In this document: positions 26,403-35,330 of the stretch, piece by piece
Layout of the letters: each line of letters starts with the position of its first letter
Position numbering within the stretch: the first letter of the stretch is position 1
Assembly: GCA_965228265.1 (NCBI GenBank)
Contig: OZ245804.1
Coordinates: forward strand, 1,674,001 to 1,738,000
Reading direction: 5' to 3'
Origin: GCA-2732755 sp965228265
GTDB taxonomy: Bacteria > Planctomycetota > Phycisphaerae > Phycisphaerales > UBA1924
Length of the DNA stretch: 64,000 nucleotides
Program-made: the position numbers and the translations under genes
The notes under the pieces: model-generated
What the model was told of the DNA's origin: nothing
Database searches by the model: none
Seen by the model: the letters and a program-made list of their open reading frames with translations, nothing else

Positions 26403-27173
26403 ATGTCAGACACACTAACAAGCCCAAACGCAGACAACTACCTACTCGGTGGTGTTCGTATTTATGCGCGCAAAAGGGGAGAAACAGCGTATCACGTTCT
26501 CGGCAACGCAACAGGCGTTAGCATCATCAATGATAGAGATACCATCGACCACTTTACAGCATGGACAGGAAGCCGAAAGAGAGACAGACAAGACGTTATC
26601 TCTGAGACGTTCGCTCTTGAGTTCACGCTTGATGAGTTCAACTCAGAGAACCTCGGTCTGTTCTTCGCATCGAGCGCAGACGCAATCGCATATGCACAAA
26701 CGAGCGGTTCGCAGTCGTCTACCGACGTAACCGCAGTTCTCGGCAAGAGCCTCAAGCTCTCGCATAGGAATATTACGAGCGGTACGTTTGCTGCATTAGA
26801 GGGAACCATCAGCCTTACTGAGGGAACAGACTACGACATTGACTTAGAAACGGGCATACTTACGTTCTTGCGTTCTAGCTCGGTTGTAGCTGATTCGGAC
26901 ACCATCTCAATTAGTTATGACTACGGCGCTGTTGATGGCGAACAGTTCTACCCCGGTTCGTTGACGGGCGTTCAAGAACTCGATTCGTTCTATGTAACGA
27001 TTGTTGGCAACCAAGGCGAGGTACACGAATGGACAGGCGTAAACGCAACCATTCGTGCCAATGGTCCAATGTCCATCGGAGATAGCGACTGGTCTACCTT
27101 GCCATTCCGTATCGAGATTCTTGCAGGTACGAGCAGCACGCAGCCTTACGGCACCTACATCGTTCACCGCTAA
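26403..27173 (+). CDS. Major tail tube protein
   Basis: This 256-aa beta-rich protein lies between the terminator-like gene and the tail chaperones, the standard place for the tail tube subunit. It has repeated strand segments (ETFALEFTLDEFNSENLGLF; SISYDYGAVDGEQFYPG; QELDSFYVTIVGNQGEVHEW) like other siphovirus tube proteins. The CTACGGAGT motif stands 9 nt before its ATG, as in front of the capsid gene, consistent with a high-expression structural product. Confidence 0.75.
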   Translation: MSDTLTSPNADNYLLGGVRIYARKRGETAYHVLGNATGVSIINDRDTIDHFTAWTGSRKRDRQDVISETFALEFTLDEFNSENLGLFFASSADAIAYAQTSGSQSSTDVTAVLGKSLKLSHRNITSGTFAALEGTISLTEGTDYDIDLETGILTFLRSSSVVADSDTISISYDYGAVDGEQFYPGSLTGVQELDSFYVTIVGNQGEVHEWTGVNATIRANGPMSIGDSDWSTLPFRIEILAGTSSTQPYGTYIVHR

Positions 27174-27287
27174 ACAAACTAGAGGCTCATAACTACACAA
27201 CTACTACCTACTCGGGCAGCGAGCTAACAGGGGGCGAGAGCCTCAGCCCCCCTTCGCTGACCCGCTACGGAGTCGGAGGCTCACCCT

Positions 27288-27692
27288 ATGTTCAATGATG
27301 TTATAGAAACCGTTACCGTTGAGGAAACAATCGGTGATACCAAGCTTGTAGCAACCGTTCGGGCTGCTACATGGGCAGATATGACGGCGCTTGAGAGCGT
27401 CTTTCTTTCGCTCGTCTATGCGTTCATGGCGAAAGCGCCAACATCTATGTTTTCTGATATGGACAAGGTGGTACGCCAGCTTGCAACCATCGAAGCCAAC
27501 GGTAAGAAACTAGACGATATCTCGGAACTCCCTGTTCCGTTTGTTCTCAAGCTAGGCGAGGCGGTCGTAGAGGCAAATTTTACGCCCTCAAACGTTGCCG
27601 CATGGCAATCGTTCTTCACCAACGTGGCGGAGAAGATAGCCAGTCTGGACAGCGGGGCAGAGTCAGAGCAGAAGAAATCCTCAGACGACTGA
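27288..27692 (+). CDS. Tail assembly chaperone, first frame
   Basis: The 134-aa protein (MFNDVIETVTVEETIGDTKL) precedes the tape measure gene, the place of lambda G-type chaperones. It is helical and acidic, and the 91-nt overlap with the next frame is the usual setting for a G-GT fusion made by -1 frameshifting. CTACGGAGT and CGGAGG precede the start. It should bind the tape measure and tube protein during tail assembly. Confidence 0.7.
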   Translation: MFNDVIETVTVEETIGDTKLVATVRAATWADMTALESVFLSLVYAFMAKAPTSMFSDMDKVVRQLATIEANGKKLDDISELPVPFVLKLGEAVVEANFTPSNVAAWQSFFTNVAEKIASLDSGAESEQKKSSDD

Positions 27693-28045
27693 TACCCAAA
27701 GGTCATAGCTACAACGAGTGTCTCAACGGCTACAGCTACAGGCGCTTGCTGCTGCTCTACTACATGGCGGCACAAGACGACCTAGACGACCAGATACGTT
27801 GGTATCAGAGCCTCTCTGCATACAGCGAGGAAACCAACAGAGACCGTCAAAGAGAAATAGCCAAGCTCAATAAGTCCAAGCAAGAGATACAAGCAGAAAT
27901 AGAGGAAATCTACGGCAATCCATCGAAGATAACCAAAGCAACACACAACAAAGCAGCCTCAGCAATTCGAGCCTTCGGACAACTCACCCAACATCGCAAC
28001 TCCGAGAAAGCTACGAAATCCGCAAGGGCTCGGAGAGTCGAGTGA
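27602..28045 (+). CDS. Tail assembly chaperone, second frame (likely frameshift product)
   Basis: This frame is -1 relative to the previous gene and overlaps its last 91 nt. Its first ATG (27602) has no ribosome-binding site, so it is probably made as a C-terminal extension of the first chaperone. The extension includes NECLNGYSYRRLLLLYYMAA and a charged coiled coil. No canonical XXXYYYZ heptamer is present; the best in-frame candidate is around AAG AAA TCC at 27672-27680. The real coding start is therefore uncertain. Confidence 0.6.
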   Translation: MAIVLHQRGGEDSQSGQRGRVRAEEILRRLIPKGHSYNECLNGYSYRRLLLLYYMAAQDDLDDQIRWYQSLSAYSEETNRDRQREIAKLNKSKQEIQAEIEEIYGNPSKITKATHNKAASAIRAFGQLTQHRNSEKATKSARARRVE

Positions 28046-30442
28046 ATGGCAAACCTAAACGCCCTTATCAATATTAGCGTTCAGAACCAAGCTCTGCTGC
28101 AACAGGTAAACGCTCAGTTCAACCAACTAAACCAGACAGTCGGTAGAACAAACCAAGCTGTAAACAAGCTAGCTGGCGGGTTCCGAAATCTACTCGGTGG
28201 CGTTATCTCGATTGCGACTCTGCGCCAAGCTGTTAACGAGTTTGCAGCGCTTGAGAAGGCAGAAACCAACCTAACCGATGCTCTTACCCGAAACACAAAG
28301 CTCAGCGACGGTTTCGTAAAGTCTCTTCGCAGGCAGGCAACAGAGCTAGGCAGAGCGGGCGGCTTTACTCGGGCTCAGGTTACGCAGCTACAGGGTTATA
28401 CCGCTGTCCTTGGTTTGGCCGAGGATAAGACTCTAGACCTCAACGCTGCGATTGTCTCGTTGTCTCAGCGTTCAACGGCAGGCATTGACGAGATAGCCAA
28501 GAGCGTACAGCGAGCTATTGTCAATGGCGAGATATCAGAGACGCTCGGGCCTCTTATCGGTGCCCCGCCAGGCGGATTCGACAGGCTGACAACCGAGCAG
28601 CGCGCCAGCTTTATAACCAACTCGCAATCATCCATCTTCTCTAACAACAACTTCTCTCGCCTGTTCGCTACGTTGCGAGACGCTATAGCTGAGTTTGCGA
28701 GGGTAGTGAACTTCGCATTCGGTCCCGCAATACGGGCGTTCACCGATGTTGTGGGCAGACTCAACGAGACGGGCGTTAGCGGCTCGCTGCTTGCGGGCGG
28801 CGCTGGATTCTTAGGCATCCTCGGACTCGGCAAGATTAGAGAAGCCCTCGGCGGAATCGCCAAAGCTCTAGGCCCGATTCTCACCCGAGTAGCGAAGCTA
28901 TCAAAGCTGGGCGGACCCATCGCAATAGCAGCAGCGGCAATCTTCGCTATCGGCCAGTTCTTTGTAGGACTGGTCGAAGGTCTGCTAGGCATTGACAACC
29001 TCGTAGAGACCCTCGTAGAGGCAGCCAAGACGGGCATATCAGCTATCGGCGATGCATTCGAGATCCTCTTTGACAAGATACAGGAGGGCTTAGACGGTCT
29101 CGTAGGGCTCGGCAGAGCAATCGGCGAGGCGTTCAGAACCGGCAACTTCTCAGGCATCCTAGAAGCCGCTGCGTTCTACCAAGAACAGCGCCAGAACGAG
29201 CGCGCAGAGCGAGAACGGTCTAAGGCATCAGACCGGGCGATTGTCAGTCAGGCAGAGCTAGCCCGCATCAATCGTTCTCTTACTCGCTCGGGTGTTGGAA
29301 TCCAAGACTCAGACAGAGCGCGCAGAGCCAAAGAGATTGAGCAGGCAGAGAAAAGCATATCTAACAACGTCAACGAGCAGGTACGGGCTTATCAACTACA
29401 AGCGAGCCTGCTGCATGAACGAAAGCTGCTGCTTGAAGCGATACTCAAAGAGGAACAGGCATCGCCCCTACTCAGTCTCGAAGCAAACGGCAACGGCGAA
29501 TTCAGCAAACAGCAGCTAGAGAACTACGAGCGGCAAGCGAAGGTTGTTGGCGAGATTGAAGAACAACTCAAAGGCATTGAGATTCAACTCAAGCAGAACG
29601 CTGTTGAAACAAAGCGGTTCCTCATCGAAGCAGTACGAATCCGTGACGGCGCAAAGATATCAACGTCAGAGGCAGAGGGGCGCTCGGCAATCCTTGGCGC
29701 TAGCGGTACGTTCAGCGATGCTGGGCTAGCAAACCAAAGACTACAACTCGGTCTCATCAGAGAGCGTATCAAACTCACTCAACGACTTATAAGAATGAAC
29801 GAGGGGCAGGGCGACGTTGAGCGAGTTGCACAACTCAAGCTAGAGCTTGTCGGTCTGCAAGAACAGATGAGCGTTCTTGAGAAACAGATACCGCAACTCG
29901 GCACGGTTGTAGCAGGCGATCTCGGCAGCGCCTTTGACTCAATCATCGACGGTACCAAGAGCGTGAAAGACTCGTTCTCTGATATGGTCCGTTCGATTCT
30001 CAGCGATATAACCAAGCTGCTTGCAAGGGCAGCGGTTCTCGGCTTAGTCGGTGGCGCATCGAATACAGAAGCGGGCGCAAGCGCTGGCGGTCTATTCGGT
30101 TCGCTGCTGAACTACCTAAGCGGGGGACGCAACGGCGCTTACAACGGGGGTATCGCTACAACGCAAGGCATACTCGGCTTCAACCGAGGCGGCATGGTAC
30201 CAGGACCAAGTATCAGCCGAGACATTATCCCTGCGATGCTGACCCCGGGCGAGATAGTTCTCAACGCTGCGCAGCAGAGGCGCGTTGCATCAAACATCGT
30301 CTCAGAATCGCCAAGCGCAACCATTATCAACGCCATAGACAACAACGACATTCTCAACGCCATTGCCGAGAGGCAGGGGCAGAACGTAATTCTCAACTCG
30401 ATTCGTGGCAACAGACAGCAGACTAGGAGGATGCTCGGCTAA
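28046..30442 (+). CDS. Tail tape measure protein
   Basis: The 798-aa protein starts with heptad-rich sequence (VQNQALLQQVNAQFNQLNQT) and has a tape-measure N-terminal domain, a hydrophobic stretch (about residues 285-325, AIAAAAIFAIGQFFVGLVEG) that may insert in the host membrane, and coiled coils to about 620. It ends in the C-terminal region typical of lambda-H-like tape measures (GFNRGGMVPGPSISRDIIPA). Length sets tail length, so a medium siphovirus tail is expected. Confidence 0.88.
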   Translation: MANLNALINISVQNQALLQQVNAQFNQLNQTVGRTNQAVNKLAGGFRNLLGGVISIATLRQAVNEFAALEKAETNLTDALTRNTKLSDGFVKSLRRQATELGRAGGFTRAQVTQLQGYTAVLGLAEDKTLDLNAAIVSLSQRSTAGIDEIAKSVQRAIVNGEISETLGPLIGAPPGGFDRLTTEQRASFITNSQSSIFSNNNFSRLFATLRDAIAEFARVVNFAFGPAIRAFTDVVGRLNETGVSGSLLAGGAGFLGILGLGKIREALGGIAKALGPILTRVAKLSKLGGPIAIAAAAIFAIGQFFVGLVEGLLGIDNLVETLVEAAKTGISAIGDAFEILFDKIQEGLDGLVGLGRAIGEAFRTGNFSGILEAAAFYQEQRQNERAERERSKASDRAIVSQAELARINRSLTRSGVGIQDSDRARRAKEIEQAEKSISNNVNEQVRAYQLQASLLHERKLLLEAILKEEQASPLLSLEANGNGEFSKQQLENYERQAKVVGEIEEQLKGIEIQLKQNAVETKRFLIEAVRIRDGAKISTSEAEGRSAILGASGTFSDAGLANQRLQLGLIRERIKLTQRLIRMNEGQGDVERVAQLKLELVGLQEQMSVLEKQIPQLGTVVAGDLGSAFDSIIDGTKSVKDSFSDMVRSILSDITKLLARAAVLGLVGGASNTEAGASAGGLFGSLLNYLSGGRNGAYNGGIATTQGILGFNRGGMVPGPSISRDIIPAMLTPGEIVLNAAQQRRVASNIVSESPSATIINAIDNNDILNAIAERQGQNVILNSIRGNRQQTRRMLG

Positions 30443-32970
30443 TGGCTGTTGCGTACCCCTACAATCCAGATTGGTCCCAGCCATACAAGTTCAGCAAGAA
30501 CTACAAGACGGGCAGCAGCATCTCTCGCAATCAGCAGAGGCAAAGAGCGGCGCTGCGTACAAACTCGCTGGCAACCATCGAGTATGTAACACAGTTCAAA
30601 GGAACGGATAACTCGGCGCTTCTGCATAAGCTGCGCAACAACACTACAGAACTGTTCAGCGTTCCAGACTGGCGAGTAGCGAGACCCGTTACAGATATCG
30701 CATCGTTGCCCGCAACAGATAGCGGTATGGCTGTTACCTCGTATGTAGAGTTTGAGGTAACAAGCAAGACCGACTATCAGCCCATCGAAGCGGGCGATAA
30801 GGTCATGGTCTGGCAATCAACGAGCGTCTACTTTGTTGGAACCGTTGACGCTGTTACGACCGACTCAACAACCATTACGCTAGAGCTAGACGATGAGTAT
30901 TCGCTCGTCTCGTCTCAGAGCATCTTTAGCGATGACCCTATTTATTGCTTCAAGGTCTTTAGCTGCTACCCAGACAGCGTAGATATCCAATGGATAACAG
31001 ACCAGATATGCGAAGCCTCTATCAAATGGGTTGAAGCGAGCGAAACGCCCCTAACTGGTCTCATTGGCGAGATTGATTTACAAGTTGACCCCGAGGGACC
31101 AGACGACGGGGGCCAAGTCTGCGAGCCCGCGCTCATCAATGGCGACTACCTCGCTATTCCGATGTTCGATACGCCATGCGGCAACCCTTCCGAGGAACGC
31201 CCAGCCTTTAGAGCGAAAGACGCTGCGATGCCGCAGACGTTCTTTATTCGTTTCGATGCGGATGCGCTCAGCCAAAACGCAAGCCATAGCTACAGCGGCA
31301 CGCTAGACAATCTAATAACAGCGCTGACCGAAGATGAGTGGGAACTAGAGTTTCAATACCCTTATACCTCTGCCGTATCTACGTCTCGGCATTGGCACCA
31401 CATGAAGGCGAGTACGACCACATGGCAGAAGGGCACGCCGACAGTCTCTCGCTGGGTATGGAAAGCAACCAAAGAATATCTAGGCGATGACGATGCTACG
31501 ACCTATACCGCTGAGGTACGAATCTGTATCGAGCATGACGCGGACCAGCAACCCGGTAATAACAACGTCGGCGGTAAGGTTGGCGCATGGGGCAGCTTGT
31601 TCAACCTTCATGTATTCAGCGATGAGATAGCAACGTACACCGATGGAAACGTTGCGGGCGATGGCAAGACCTACTACAGAGACGACCCATGCGTAGGGCA
31701 GGCATCATCGCCTTGGAAGTACGGGCACCCTCAACTCGCTCTGACCTACCACTACCAAACGAGCTTTACGCATGGCTGCTCACAGACAAGAGACCTTTAC
31801 CCAGACGAGCCAACAGATACAAGCATCGGTAATCCTTGGGATGGGGCAATATACGCAAACGCTAAATACAACAGCGTCTACGGCAAGACCCTAAGCGCGC
31901 ATTCGTTCTTGCCTGTTGGCATGGTCCACTATGGCGATGGCGCTTGGGACGTATCGCTTAAGCAACCGGGCGTACCCCGTTACGACTTTACCTACGGGGG
32001 CTTGGGTGGGGTGTGCGCGCTGTCCGATTCGGGCGGGGGCTGCTTCACTATGGATTGCTTGCAGGTTCCAGACTCTCAGCTAACCGGACTCTCTAAATCG
32101 AATGCATCAGGCACAGACGTTGGCGACTTCGACGGATGCTCGGGGCATGACAGCTACGGCATCGGAGGAACGAGTAGAACCATAGTTATACCGGATGGGT
32201 ATGCAACTGCATGTTGCTATGAGATATCCAAGGTAAGCAGCATCTCGGTAATGATGCGCCAGACAGCAGACCGAGAGTACGTCCAGTATGACGCCAACTG
32301 TTATGACAGTTGCCCGAGCTATGACAATCCGTGGACTGGGATAGAGACATATACGATGTCCATATCGCGCTGTAATTATGATTGGATGTTTCCAGAACTA
32401 GACCGCAAAGACATACGGTGGACGTATGTTGAGACACAAGACTGGAACGGTGACGGCAACCCGTTTGAGGCAGAAACAAACGTCAGACTCACTGATGATG
32501 GCTGGATACTGACTAGCGATACACAACTCCGTCCGCTATTTCGGGATGACCCGGACCTAGAAGCGATGGGAACTGCGCCAGTCGATTGCAGCGAGAATGA
32601 TTGCCCATGCGGTATCTACTCGCTCTTGGTATATGACAGCCCAGACTTTGCAATGGACCCTGATACAAGCTTCCTCTGTCCCGGCGAGGCGCTGACGCCT
32701 GAATCAGCAATCTTCTGTAGGCTTCAGTACAACGGAATAGGTTTCTCAGACAGCGTGTACTGCCTGCCCGAACCCGAGAACTGTCTCTTCTACTACCCGT
32801 CGAGCCCGATCATAGTATCGAAGCTAACGGTCAATAACAGCATTGCAGATATACCAACCTCGCTCTTGCAAGCTAACCAAAAGCTGGGCTCGGATGGCGT
32901 TTACAAATACTGCTTTACGTTCTATGAACTCGGCTTTGACGGCTACAACAACGACTGCTGCTTTGGATAA
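30442..32970 (+). CDS. Cysteine-rich tail-tip protein, 842 aa
   Basis: It starts by overlapping the tape measure stop by 1 nt. The first 250 residues resemble the following gene product (LRNNTTELFSVPDW here, GKNESFCLPSW there), so it may be a distal-tail paralogue. The remaining 550 residues contain over 25 cysteines, several in pairs (ACCYE, NDCCFG, DCPCG), plus Trp/Tyr-rich and Asp-rich loops. Such a Cys content is rare in phage tails and suggests disulphides or metal clusters. It is probably exposed at the tail tip and may bind the receptor, which is inference. No family is recognised for the Cys-rich part. Confidence 0.65.
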   Translation: MAVAYPYNPDWSQPYKFSKNYKTGSSISRNQQRQRAALRTNSLATIEYVTQFKGTDNSALLHKLRNNTTELFSVPDWRVARPVTDIASLPATDSGMAVTSYVEFEVTSKTDYQPIEAGDKVMVWQSTSVYFVGTVDAVTTDSTTITLELDDEYSLVSSQSIFSDDPIYCFKVFSCYPDSVDIQWITDQICEASIKWVEASETPLTGLIGEIDLQVDPEGPDDGGQVCEPALINGDYLAIPMFDTPCGNPSEERPAFRAKDAAMPQTFFIRFDADALSQNASHSYSGTLDNLITALTEDEWELEFQYPYTSAVSTSRHWHHMKASTTTWQKGTPTVSRWVWKATKEYLGDDDATTYTAEVRICIEHDADQQPGNNNVGGKVGAWGSLFNLHVFSDEIATYTDGNVAGDGKTYYRDDPCVGQASSPWKYGHPQLALTYHYQTSFTHGCSQTRDLYPDEPTDTSIGNPWDGAIYANAKYNSVYGKTLSAHSFLPVGMVHYGDGAWDVSLKQPGVPRYDFTYGGLGGVCALSDSGGGCFTMDCLQVPDSQLTGLSKSNASGTDVGDFDGCSGHDSYGIGGTSRTIVIPDGYATACCYEISKVSSISVMMRQTADREYVQYDANCYDSCPSYDNPWTGIETYTMSISRCNYDWMFPELDRKDIRWTYVETQDWNGDGNPFEAETNVRLTDDGWILTSDTQLRPLFRDDPDLEAMGTAPVDCSENDCPCGIYSLLVYDSPDFAMDPDTSFLCPGEALTPESAIFCRLQYNGIGFSDSVYCLPEPENCLFYYPSSPIIVSKLTVNNSIADIPTSLLQANQKLGSDGVYKYCFTFYELGFDGYNNDCCFG

Positions 32971-32976
32971 CTACAC

Positions 32977-33810
32977 ATGAGTTCAGACCCCAATAACCCG
33001 AGTAACGGACAAGGCGCAGGCATTGGCGGTGCGCTCGCATACTCGATAACGAACGTTGACGAGAAAGCAGAGTGCCTGCTGTTTGATTTCACACCCGAAA
33101 GAACAACAGCCTCAAGGTATCAGCCGCAGATAACGCAACAGCTTCTAGCCTTGGGTCATGGCCCAGCCCGTCTCGATACAGACAGAGCCAGCCCAAACCC
33201 TATGAACTTCCGGTTCAGCTACCGCATCAACAACTACGCTGACCTCGCAGACTTTGAGCAGTTCTTCGATGCGAGGCTCGGTAAGAACGAATCATTCTGT
33301 TTACCAAGCTGGCAGGCAGACTTAGAAGTTGCAACAGATGCGCAGGCGGGCGTAGACTATCTAGAAGTAGCGGACCATGAGGCTACGCTGTACGTCGGGC
33401 AAAACCTGTTCTTCTATAAAGCAGGGCAGTATTTCGTTAGAACGATAGCGGCATACTCCGATGGCGTAGTAGAACTCAACAGCGGTATTCCGTTCGCCGT
33501 GTATGCGGGTGAATCTGTAAGCATCATCTACCGAGTTACGTTCGCATCGGACAGCCTGCAACTAGAACACTCTACAAGCGACCTCGTAGATATAACCGTC
33601 TCGTTTGTCGAAGAGATAAGAGAGGCAGACCAAGTAACAGAGGTTACGGACGCAGACACCGACCTAAACGCAATCTGCTATCTGACGATGACAGAGGCTC
33701 AATATCTGCTGCTTGAGGGCACAGACCTAGCTCTGCTTACAACAAACTGCGCATTGCTCGGCGATGGCGACGGCATCGTTGATGCGCTCGCAACTACAGG
33801 AGAAGCCTAA
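32977..33810 (+). CDS. Distal-tail-like protein (GTA gp12 position)
   Basis: The 277-aa protein has a strand-rich body with FRFSYRINNYADLADFEQFF, the typical FCLPSWQADLEV turn and ELNSGIPFAVYAGESVSIIY. It sits just before the DUF2163-type protein, in the order of the gene transfer agent tail module (gp12, gp13, gp14, gp15). It should form the ring at the tail end. It shows local similarity to the first third of the preceding 842-aa protein. Confidence 0.6.
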   Translation: MSSDPNNPSNGQGAGIGGALAYSITNVDEKAECLLFDFTPERTTASRYQPQITQQLLALGHGPARLDTDRASPNPMNFRFSYRINNYADLADFEQFFDARLGKNESFCLPSWQADLEVATDAQAGVDYLEVADHEATLYVGQNLFFYKAGQYFVRTIAAYSDGVVELNSGIPFAVYAGESVSIIYRVTFASDSLQLEHSTSDLVDITVSFVEEIREADQVTEVTDADTDLNAICYLTMTEAQYLLLEGTDLALLTTNCALLGDGDGIVDALATTGEA

Positions 33811-34697
33811 TGCCCAACAGCGACAGGCAAAAACAAGAGAGGTTGCTCTATGAGTGCTACCTATTCTACTACAACGAGGGCGATTGCATAACAACGTTGC
33901 AGGCAACGACGGCAGACGTAGCGGTAACGCTCGAAGCCGAGGGCGAGACCATCGTATTTCAGCCCATGTATCTAGAGCGGGGGCAGATTCAGCGAGGCGC
34001 AGAAGAGAACCCGGACAGGCTCACCATATCAACGAACTTCGATAGCCCATACGTTGCATCGTTTATCACGTCAACCGTAAGCGAAACGCTAACAGTCAAG
34101 GTCTATCAGGTGTACGCAAGCGAGACTCAAGAGACGTATACGAGCGATGATTACGTTGTATCGTTCTGGGGCGAATCGAATAACGTAGACCGCAAAGACA
34201 ACACGGTGAGCGTTGTATTCTCGGGATTCAACGGACGCTTTCAAGAGACGATACCTAGGGTCTTGACCTTCAAGAGTTGCCCGTATCGTCTCTATGACGA
34301 GTTTACTTGCCGCGCAAACAAGGATGACTTTACTTGGACTGGAACAATCCAGTTCATAGATGAGAAACGCAGGACGCTATCTGTCCTGCTTGAAGCGCCA
34401 GCCAATGCCCATGTTGAAGCGGCGTTCGAGGGCGGCATTATCAACTTCGGTACAACCGTTTGCAAGCGGGCGAGCATCAACCAGGACCAAGAGCTAAACG
34501 GCATCAACCGCTTTCGTGGAATCACTCTGCTAACCAAGCTACCCGAAACGGTAGACGTTGGAATGCAAGTCACGATGAGCTACGGATGCGACCGAACTAA
34601 AGACGGCGAGAACGGCTGCGCCAAATTCAACAACCGAGCCAACTTCGGGGGCTCTCCGTACATCCAGATACGCAACATAGCAACAGACAGACTCTAA
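33810..34697 (+). CDS. DUF2163/BR0599-type tail hub protein
   Basis: The 295-aa protein ends with the diagnostic pattern YGCDRTKDGENGCAKFNN then NFGGSPYIQI, typical of the phage_BR0599 / GTA gp13 C-terminal domain, with Cys residues known in GTAs to bind an iron-sulphur cluster. The N-terminal part is a hub-like beta domain. The start overlaps the previous stop by 1 nt. It belongs to the tail tip between the distal-tail ring and the peptidase. Confidence 0.8.
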   Translation: MPNSDRQKQERLLYECYLFYYNEGDCITTLQATTADVAVTLEAEGETIVFQPMYLERGQIQRGAEENPDRLTISTNFDSPYVASFITSTVSETLTVKVYQVYASETQETYTSDDYVVSFWGESNNVDRKDNTVSVVFSGFNGRFQETIPRVLTFKSCPYRLYDEFTCRANKDDFTWTGTIQFIDEKRRTLSVLLEAPANAHVEAAFEGGIINFGTTVCKRASINQDQELNGINRFRGITLLTKLPETVDVGMQVTMSYGCDRTKDGENGCAKFNNRANFGGSPYIQIRNIATDRL

Positions 34698-34706
34698 GGG
34701 GGCTAC

Positions 34707-35330
34707 ATGGCAACTAAGAAACGGGGCTGCGGCTGTAACCGAGCGAGCAAGAAAAAGCCAGAACAGCAACAGCGCCAAGAGAAACGTAACAGGGCAGAGG
34801 GCAGCCCAGAACCAACAGAAGCATCGGTAACGCTGATATCTGCCTACGGCGCAGCGAGCGTTGAAGAGTACCAGATAGAACTAGATGCATGGATTGATGC
34901 GCCGTTCCGTCATATGGGGGAAACTCGAAACGGTACGGATTGCATCGGTCTTGTTCTCGGTGTTTACAAGCAACTCGGAATGCTGCCAAACGACCTCAGA
35001 CCAACCGAATACGCCCGACAATGGTATCTAACGGACAGTCAGGACAGGCACCCTGCATTCGAGCAACTCAAAGAGCGAGTCGGTCTTATTCGTATTGACG
35101 ACCCGAAGAAACTAAGAGCGGGCGATATAGCTTGCTTTGCATACGGCAAAGGTATTGAGGCCCATGTTGCGCTAATAAGTAGTAGAGGCTCTCTGATTCA
35201 CTCTGTAGCTGGCGAGCAAGCAGACAAAGTGATTGAGTCTCGTTTCGATGACAACCGCTGGCGTAAGCGGTTCGTCTACGCCTATCGCATAACTACAGAA
35301 ACAACGGACTCTAAAGAGGATGGCAGGTAG
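34707..35330 (+). CDS. NlpC/P60 tail peptidase (GTA gp14-like)
   Basis: The 207-aa protein has a Lys/Arg-rich, Cys-containing N-terminus (KKRGCGCNRASKKK) and a C-terminal NlpC/P60 cysteine peptidase domain: catalytic Cys79 in NGTDCIGLV and His near residue 152 in EAHVALIS. It should cleave peptidoglycan during DNA entry. It may also be the only recognisable murein hydrolase in the prophage. It is followed, with an 11-nt overlap, by the tail fibre hub gene. Confidence 0.85.
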   Translation: MATKKRGCGCNRASKKKPEQQQRQEKRNRAEGSPEPTEASVTLISAYGAASVEEYQIELDAWIDAPFRHMGETRNGTDCIGLVLGVYKQLGMLPNDLRPTEYARQWYLTDSQDRHPAFEQLKERVGLIRIDDPKKLRAGDIACFAYGKGIEAHVALISSRGSLIHSVAGEQADKVIESRFDDNRWRKRFVYAYRITTETTDSKEDGR

